A stretch of DNA of 64,000 nucleotides, from positions 26,293 to 90,292 of the forward strand of contig NZ_WPOO01000013.1 of the NCBI RefSeq assembly GCF_009755265.1, given 5' to 3'. A model generated the notes under the pieces. That model saw only the letters and a list, made by a program, of their open reading frames with translations, made no database searches and had not been told where the DNA came from. This stretch comes from Adlercreutzia rubneri (GTDB lineage Bacteria > Actinomycetota > Coriobacteriia > Coriobacteriales > Eggerthellaceae). Below are positions 59,243 to 64,000 of this stretch, in pieces. The translations under genes and the position numbers were made by a program. Each line of letters begins with the position of its first letter. The first letter of the stretch is position 1.

Positions 59243-60261
59243 GAAAATCCCTCCGCGACAATCAGCTCGTCTTCTTCAAAGTCGCGCATTGCGGTTATCC
59301 CCATAAGTTCATTCCAGCACATAGGGCTGATGCCGTTGCCCGGACGCTTGCAGGTGACGTTGTCTTCGCTGAACGCCTCTCCTCGAGCAATCGGCTTGGA
59401 CGCAACGATGGATTTTCTGGCGACGATCTTATTTTTCGCTTCTGAAGGAGTCACCTTCTTCTCTGCGCTTCCCCTCATGAGCTCCATTCGTCTGATGTTT
59501 TGGCATAACTCGGTAAGCTCTTCAGGCGTAGCGGATGCTTTGTGATCTGGGCCGGGCAGGTTCTTGTCAAGTGTGAAATGCTTCTCGATTACCGAGGCGC
59601 CAAGTGCAACGGCCGCGGCGGCAGCCAGGGCTCCTACCGAATGATCGGAAAACCCAATCTCAAGTCCAGGATATTTGTCTTGCAGGGCTCTGATTGCAAG
59701 GAGGTTTACATCGCAGTCTGGCGTTGGGTATTCGGTATTGCAATGAAGAAGCGCGATCCTGCCTTGCTCGATCCCTCCCGATGTCAGCACCTCTAGGGCA
59801 GTGCTGATTTCGTCCAGCGTAGCCATTCCCGTGGATAGCAGCACGCGTTCAACTGGAATCTGAGTCAATTGTTGCAAATACGGTAGGTTGGTGATCTCTC
59901 CTGAGGGTATCTTCCAGGTCTTTTGTTCCTGTTGCGCCAAAAAATCCATAGAACCTAAATCGAAGGCAGTAGAAAATGCGTCGAGGCCCAGGGAACGCGC
60001 AAATGAAACAAGCTCGAGCAAATCCTTGTGCCCCAATTCAAGGGCCTTTGTCATTTCAAGCTGCGAATCCGAATCGCCCGTTGTGACAATTTGGTATTCC
60101 GCTTTAGGGGCGTAACGTGATATAAGAGCGTCAGCGGAAAAGGTCTGGAACTTCACCGCGTCAACTCCGCATTCCTGCGCAGTTGAGACCATTTTTCGCG
60201 CCAGCTTAGGGTCGCCGTTGTGGTTGCATCCTATCTCGGCAATGATGTATGTTGAACTCAC
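59230..60261 (-). CDS. neuB: N-acetylneuraminate synthase (NeuB)
   Basis: The protein is 343 aa. A TIM-barrel condenses ManNAc (or a related hexose) with PEP: IAEIGCNHNGDPKLARKM near 6, DAVKFQTFSADALIS near 35, PSGEITNLPYLQQL near 122, EKHFTLDKNLPGPDHKASA near 225. The C-terminal SAF/antifreeze-like domain (about 283-343) closes the active site of the dimer. GTG start overlaps the neuD stop (GTGA, 4 bases). Confidence 0.95.
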   Translation of the reverse strand: MSSTYIIAEIGCNHNGDPKLARKMVSTAQECGVDAVKFQTFSADALISRYAPKAEYQIVTTGDSDSQLEMTKALELGHKDLLELVSFARSLGLDAFSTAFDLGSMDFLAQQEQKTWKIPSGEITNLPYLQQLTQIPVERVLLSTGMATLDEISTALEVLTSGGIEQGRIALLHCNTEYPTPDCDVNLLAIRALQDKYPGLEIGFSDHSVGALAAAAAVALGASVIEKHFTLDKNLPGPDHKASATPEELTELCQNIRRMELMRGSAEKKVTPSEAKNKIVARKSIVASKPIARGEAFSEDNVTCKRPGNGISPMCWNELMGITAMRDFEEDELIVAEGFSWQE

Positions 60262-60893
60262 CAGAACCTCGCTTCTCGACGAACAACTCGTGCGGGTACG
60301 CCAGCAACCGTTACCCCGGATTCGACGTCTTTGGTGACGACCGCTCCGGCACCGACTATTGACCAGCTTCCCATGCTGAGCTGCCCAATAACTACAGAGC
60401 CAGAACCGACAAAGGTGCCCTCACCGATGAGGACATCTCCATTAAGGACAGCTTTCGTGGAAATGTTCGCATGGCTCTCCACGCTGCTGCCGTGCTCCAC
60501 AAGCGCCATAGTGTTGATAACGACATTATCGCCGATTTCAACGCCCGCATTCACGATAGCCATTTTTCCGATAAAACAGCCTTTGCCAACTTTCGCCAAA
60601 GGGGAGACAATAGCTGAGGAATCCCAGACAGAGGCGAAATCCGCTCCGATCTCATTGAGCCTATCGAACCAGATCTTTCGCTTTGGATCGCTTCCGATGG
60701 CGATGAAGAAGCTGAAGTTCTCTGGATGGGGGATGTCTTCCAGGCTATGGGCAAGGATCGGGTAGCCAAAATGTTCCTCTTTGTCGGGGCGCTCATCCAG
60801 AAAGCCCTTAAAGTCATACTGCTGTGGGTCAAACGAATCGAGCACCGATTTCGCATAGCCGCCAGCCCCTATTATGATCAGTTCCTTTTTCAC
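60258..60893 (-). CDS. neuD: NeuD/PglD-family sugar acetyltransferase
   Basis: The protein is 211 aa. N-terminal Rossmann-like substrate domain (ELIIIGAGGYAKSVLDSF, 1-75), then a left-handed beta-helix (about 85-200) with ALVEHGSSVESHANIS (the His equivalent to the catalytic base of PglD) and the ending VAGVPARVVRR. In neu operons this family O-acetylates sialic acid. The same family includes PglD, which acetylates the 4-amino sugar in bacillosamine synthesis. GTG at 60893 with GGAG about 13 bases upstream. First gene of the neu operon. Confidence 0.88.
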   Translation of the reverse strand: MKKELIIIGAGGYAKSVLDSFDPQQYDFKGFLDERPDKEEHFGYPILAHSLEDIPHPENFSFFIAIGSDPKRKIWFDRLNEIGADFASVWDSSAIVSPLAKVGKGCFIGKMAIVNAGVEIGDNVVINTMALVEHGSSVESHANISTKAVLNGDVLIGEGTFVGSGSVVIGQLSMGSWSIVGAGAVVTKDVESGVTVAGVPARVVRREARFW

Positions 60894-60937
60894 TCGTGTA
60901 TCGCTCCAATACCGCTAGCCTCTTTTTGATGATTGTT

Positions 60938-60966
60938 AGTATATGTTGCCTTTTTTCTTCAGGCAA
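60938..60966 (-). promoter_or_regulatory. Promoter of the neu operon
   Basis: On the minus strand TTGCCT (60961-60966) and TATACT (60938-60943) are exactly 17 bases apart, 45 bases before the neuD start. Confidence 0.7.
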
Positions 60967-61118
60967 TCGGCGATCCGAAAAGACTTACTACCGCCAGAAT
61001 TGCCATCGTGGCATGGGAGAATGACGCGCTATCAGATTATATGATTGCTGTCGTGGCACATGGGGACTATCGCCCTGTTGGTGTGAGAAGTTGCTGGGAT
61101 TCCGGAATGGGTTTTGGG

Positions 61119-61160
61119 CGGTATGCGTCTATCCGGGCTGTGCGGGATGGGCGCATACCG
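61119..61160. terminator. Stem-loop after the GtrII-like remnant
   Basis: CGGTATGCG (61119-61127) and CGCATACCG (61152-61160) are perfectly complementary, with ATCC/GGAT as an inner stem. It lies 5 bases beyond the stop of the decayed gene on the minus strand. No T-run is seen. Confidence 0.45.
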
Positions 61161-61164
61161 TTGA

Positions 61165-61580
61165 TTACGCGATGCGGACGAAGAGCGTGCCGTCGACAAG
61201 ACATATGCTTTTTTGGGAAGGGAAAGCTTCGGGAACGGAGTCGGCCCCCGCTTCGCGCTCTGTTTGAGACATTGAGCTCATGTTTGCAATCTTAAGAGGA
61301 AGACTGAGAATATTGCGAAAATACAACTCAACAGTTTCAACTGAGGAAATTGGTATATCAGTCGCAAGGCCTACAGCGTAGCCGGTAAATTGACCGCTAT
61401 CGTCAAATGTCGGCTGGGAAAGCGCTGGGGGAAGCCCGGTGCGATTTTTTTGAATAGTTCATTATTGGATGGAACTCCAGCGAAAGCAACGGACGTCTCC
61501 CCGGGAACATAGCCATCGATGGTGTCCATGCGCTCCACTAGGCGCGTCATAAAGGAAAAAGTGGCTTGGTATTCGAGTTC
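61165..61580 (-). pseudogene. C-terminal remnant of a GtrII-like membrane glucosyltransferase, frameshifted
   Basis: Minus-strand translation gives FMTRLVERMDTIDGYVPGE up to a C5 run at 61427-61431. The +1-shifted frame continues FTGYAVGLATDIPISS, then ELYFRNILSLPLKIAN, and ends CLVDGTLFVRIA with TAA at 61165. This order (TxVVDRMxxxxGYVPGE, then an YFRxIL segment, then a short final strand) is what I know from the C-termini of GtrII-type glucosyltransferases. A single base loss in the C-run explains the frame change. The 5' nine-tenths of the gene is absent. Family assignment is from memory of the motif pattern. Confidence 0.6.
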
Positions 61581-61670
61581 GCGGATGACCGATGCAGGGG
61601 TGAGGTCGTATCTGATGAATAGCTCGACTGCCCGGATCTTCTCTTCCCTTGAATACATTCCTACCTCCAA
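61577..61670 (-). mobile_element. IS3-family orfA start fragment fused in frame to the GtrII-like remnant
   Basis: The 99-residue frame 61670-61371 begins MEVGMYSREEKIRAVELFIR and continues to SVIRELEY. This is the helix-turn-helix start of IS3/IS150-type OrfA proteins (YSxEERxRAVELYI...GxTIRxLGYP). After about 30 residues the similarity stops and the glucosyltransferase remnant begins. It is a scar of an IS-mediated deletion, not a functional gene. GGAGG precedes the start, so the chimera may still be translated. Confidence 0.6.
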
Positions 61671-61726
61671 ACCAATTCGATTTGGAACAGGTTTTCGTCA
61701 GCATCCCCATCCCGTATTTTACTCTA

Positions 61727-62191
61727 CGCCAGACAGACGGGCACGGGGCCTCCGTGTTCGCCAACGAGGGGCTCGGCAAGACCAGCGGCGCGCGCACCGT
61801 GGCCGCCTTCGGGGGCTGCGTGGCGCCCGGCTCGACGCTCGTCCACGACACGGAGAACGGCCACAACCGCCTGGTCCGCGAGCTGGGGCTGCGCAGCGAG
61901 AGGAGCAACTCCAAGCTCATCAAGCGCCTGCCCGACTCGGAGAACCCGCTGGCGGCGGTCAATCGCCTGTGCTGCCTGCTGCGGCTGTTCCTCGACTCGC
62001 ACTCGGGCTTCGACCGCGCGATGCTTGACGGCTACCTGGACCTGTTCTGGGCGATGGTGAACCCGCCGGCCGACAAGATGGAGAAAGCGGCGTTCGTGCT
62101 GGATCGGGCGATGCGCAACCCGAAAGAGCTGCGGTACAGGGACGTCTACGAGAAAAAGCCCAGTTCGGGAGATGGCGCTGCAGCCTTGTAG
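61727..62191 (+). mobile_element. C-terminal fragment of a DDE transposase (IS1595/ISXO2-like)
   Basis: The open frame continues upstream to ATG 61649, but the transposase-like part starts near 61727, where GC content jumps. It contains DGHGASVFANEGLGKTSGAR, VAPGSTLVHDTENGHNRLV, PLAAVNRLCCLLRLFLDSHSG and MLDGYLDLFWAMVN. This fits the last two acidic/Asn regions and YL-x2-F ending of IS1595/ISXO2-type transposases. The N-terminal half is missing. The assignment to that family is tentative. Confidence 0.6.
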
Positions 62192-62356
62192 CCCACATTC
62201 TGCGAAGGAGGATTGTCTTGATTTTAGTCAGACGTGATCCGCCGCTACGCTGAGGTGCGTTAATGCGGGGTAGAAACAGGGCAGCTGCTGGCTTAATGAA
62301 CAAAGACGGCTATAGTTCTATGGAGTTGTTGTCAGATTGATATCCATCGGAGTTTT

Positions 62357-63337
62357 ATGGGACTGCGTACACCCTGCTCGTACATAAAGAGGGCGAACTT
62401 TTCGAGTTTGTCCGAAGCAATTTACATGGCTTGCGCTGAGAAGCAGGCGTATAAGATGACTTTTCTCGAGCATCGTCGGATGCCGCTTGGGCGTTTGGGT
62501 GCTATCTGTATTTTCCTTGCATTGGGAGGGGCGGTTCCGTGCCTAGGGGTGATGGAGGGCCTCTTTGATGCTATTCCTGTGGTGGCTGATTCGATGACAT
62601 TCTACGTGCTCGTGCGCATGTCTATGGTTTTTGCGGTTCTCAGCCTTTCCGGCGTTGGGGTTGTGCTGTTATTCATAAATGATCTTAGGAGATACACTAC
62701 ATTGTGGGGCATCGTGCAGAAGTTTATCTCGCTTATTCTTTTGGAGATACTCTCACTGGTGTTGCTATTAATAGCCTTAATCTGCATTACGTTGGTGATA
62801 GTTTGTTACTCAAATGGCCCTGTGCTTGATTTCGTCTCCCGGCTTCCTCCCTCTCTGTTGGCTATAGAGAATTGGTTTTGGATTCCCTTCGTTATAACAT
62901 GGGGATTGGCGATTGTCTTTATTGGGCCTTTTGCTTTGGTGAGCAACTCGGACAAGGTGCGAGCAGTGGGGGAGATCTTTTCTCTTGTGAGCATTGTGCT
63001 GTCCCTCTGTCTATCTCCATGGCTGTCCTCAGAGAACGGGACGCTGTATCCGGGCTACCTCATCGCCAGTTTTCTTCTTGCCCCTCCAGTCGCTATGTTT
63101 GTGGTGGCATCATTGAAGGATCAGTGGAAAAAGACATATTTCTTTGGCAATGATATCAACGAGTCGAGAGTCTTTGTTGTTCCAAGCATCAGGCACCCTG
63201 AAATGTACGAACCTGTAGAAGCCCGCTTTTTCTTGAGGAAGGATGAGCGCGGCTGTTATGAGAAGGGGAGTGTACTGAAGAATATCATGACGTATGTTAA
63301 GGAAAGGAGGGCGCAGAGACAGCGTAGATCTTGTTAA
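62357..63337 (+). CDS. Unrecognised polytopic membrane protein
   Basis: The protein is 326 aa. I do not recognise a family. About six hydrophobic helices (around 47-68, 80-106, 118-152, 172-198, 208-225, 232-255) are followed by a soluble, charged tail of about 70 residues (VFVVPSIRHPEMYEPVEARF) that should be cytoplasmic, ending in Arg/Gln-rich sequence. ATG at 62357 has GGAG four bases upstream. ATG at 62426 is an alternative. It stands alone between IS debris and an apparently empty stretch. AT-rich, unlike the transposase fragment before it. Confidence 0.7.
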   Translation: MGLRTPCSYIKRANFSSLSEAIYMACAEKQAYKMTFLEHRRMPLGRLGAICIFLALGGAVPCLGVMEGLFDAIPVVADSMTFYVLVRMSMVFAVLSLSGVGVVLLFINDLRRYTTLWGIVQKFISLILLEILSLVLLLIALICITLVIVCYSNGPVLDFVSRLPPSLLAIENWFWIPFVITWGLAIVFIGPFALVSNSDKVRAVGEIFSLVSIVLSLCLSPWLSSENGTLYPGYLIASFLLAPPVAMFVVASLKDQWKKTYFFGNDINESRVFVVPSIRHPEMYEPVEARFFLRKDERGCYEKGSVLKNIMTYVKERRAQRQRRSC

Positions 63338-63891
63338 GGGCTGGGCGGATCAATTTGCGAAATGGCGCAATAACGCGAAACTTGGAGTAATGATTTCAAA
63401 GGTTTCTTCGCCAGCGTACTATTCGATTGTCTTCTGCGGAAAACAAGTGCTGACGCGCCCGTTGGCCTTGTTCGTGCCCCCAAAAACCCCAGCTTCGGCG
63501 ATTTCGGCATATCGTCTTATGTCTTTTAAGCTGCGAATCTCGTGTCTGCGGTTAACTTTCGTAAATTGGCCCCCGCGCTCAAGCGCGCGGCTCTATCGTG
63601 AAGATGGGGTGATTGAGGAGGGGAGCGCTGGTGCTCGGGCGTTCGAATGTCGCGGCACTTGAACGCCCGGTCCTCCGGAGCGGAATGAGCATTGCTGAGT
63701 GCGGACGCGAGTTTTTGGTTGAGAAGGCGCACGCCACTAAACACGACGGATGCTTTCTAGTGCACGTCGGGGATGGCCGATGGCCTCTGTGAGATACCGT
63801 TCCGAAAGCTATTCGTGTTCTGTGCCCCCGCCGTTTGCGGATATGTTCCGTTTGCTTTTGCTGTGACTAGAACTGAGTAGTAACCCTCTCC
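63338..63891. other. Stretch with no supportable gene
   Basis: No reading frame here has convincing coding character. One feature stands out: CGGGCGTTC (63637-63645) is complementary to GAACGCCCG (63661-63669), a possible terminator-like hairpin. The region is probably decayed or regulatory DNA at the edge of a mobile element. Confidence 0.5.
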
Positions 63892-63964
63892 GGTACCAAC
63901 AATCAGCAGAATCTGGTACCGCCAGTCAGCGGGCTTGGTACCCTGGGTAAGATAAATTGGTACC
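63892..63964. repeat. Four GGTACC sites at 22-23 bp spacing
   Basis: GGTACC occurs at 63892, 63915, 63937 and 63959. Spacing is 23, 22 and 22 bases, about two helical turns. The last three sites share the context (C/T)TGGTACC or TTGGTACC, two continuing GCCGCC/GCCAG. Regular palindromes on one DNA face suggest cooperative protein binding: an operator array, or the multiple internal repeats at an IS21-type end (inference). Confidence 0.6.
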
Positions 63965-64000
63965 GCCGCCCATCGAGCCTAGAATTCCATGTCGCGAGCC

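Noticed and set aside
60933..61295. A 120-codon plus-strand frame upstream of neuD
   Set aside because: It overlaps the neu promoter and the antisense of the GtrII-like remnant, and its translation shows no family features.
63526..63744. A 72-codon minus-strand frame
   Set aside because: Arg/Ala/Ser-rich translation without a start signal or neighbours; it looks like chance in GC-rich DNA.
63989..64000. Possible start of an istA gene (ATG at 63989)
   Set aside because: Only four codons are visible and no ribosome site precedes it, so it cannot be annotated.
1..64000. CRISPR arrays, tRNA or rRNA genes, and replication origins
   Set aside because: I looked for regularly spaced repeats, cloverleaf-like sequences and DnaA-type clusters and saw none I could support. 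The only regular repeats are the GGTACC sites and the Asp-Pro codon repeats.

Overview
The window looks like chromosomal DNA from a high-GC Gram-positive bacterium, most likely a gut Coriobacteriia member of the Eggerthellaceae type. This placement is inferred from base composition, GTG/TTG start usage, teichoic-acid-type genes and the style of the peptidoglycan hydrolases. No rRNA or tRNA gene is present to confirm it.

Bases 1-20270 are mostly conserved housekeeping DNA. In order they hold the end of a secreted coiled-coil/double-psi-barrel protein, a T-box riboswitch controlling pheS-pheT, glmS, acpS, a hybrid histidine kinase, nnrD, an HdeD-type membrane protein and ligA. A cell-wall block follows: two NlpC/P60 hydrolases (one fused to a glucosaminidase), a WecA/TagO-type initiating transferase, a tiny SEC-C zinc protein and a secreted choline-binding-repeat protein. 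Two related long imperfect palindromes lie after pheT and after ligA, and a strong inverted repeat separates acpS from the kinase.

Bases 20543-60893 form one very large surface-glycan locus in modules. (A) 20543-31089 is teichoic-acid-like: a TagG/TagH ABC exporter, two large paralogous membrane proteins, two CDP-alditol phosphotransferase-like enzymes, and a TarI-like cytidylyltransferase paired with a short-chain dehydrogenase. (B) 31092-39926 holds glycosyltransferases, including a 1106-residue GT2-GT2-GT4 fusion, plus an MBOAT/DHHW O-acetylation pair. (C) 40058-56810 is a Wzx/Wzy-type cluster. It has two polymerase/ligase-like proteins, a Wzz-like protein with a degenerate kinase domain, a PglF-PglE-PglC-like initiation set, a complete WbpA-B-D-E set for a diacetamido-uronic acid nucleotide sugar, a TupA-like ATP-grasp enzyme, a candidate sialyltransferase-like protein and a flippase. 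(D) 60893-56823 on the minus strand is a tightly overlapping sialic-acid operon, neuD-neuB-neuA-neuC plus an acetyltransferase, behind a good sigma-70-type promoter. Together they predict an acidic, acetylated, sialic-acid-type capsule alongside an alditol-phosphate polymer.

Bases 61165-64000 are a scar region. It holds a frameshifted GtrII-like glucosyltransferase remnant fused to an IS3 orfA start, a truncated DDE transposase, an unrecognised membrane protein, and at the window edge four GGTACC sites spaced 22-23 bp apart. Base composition is mosaic: several genes in B-D are visibly AT-richer than the flanks, while the MBOAT gene is strikingly GC-rich, which suggests assembly by repeated transfer.
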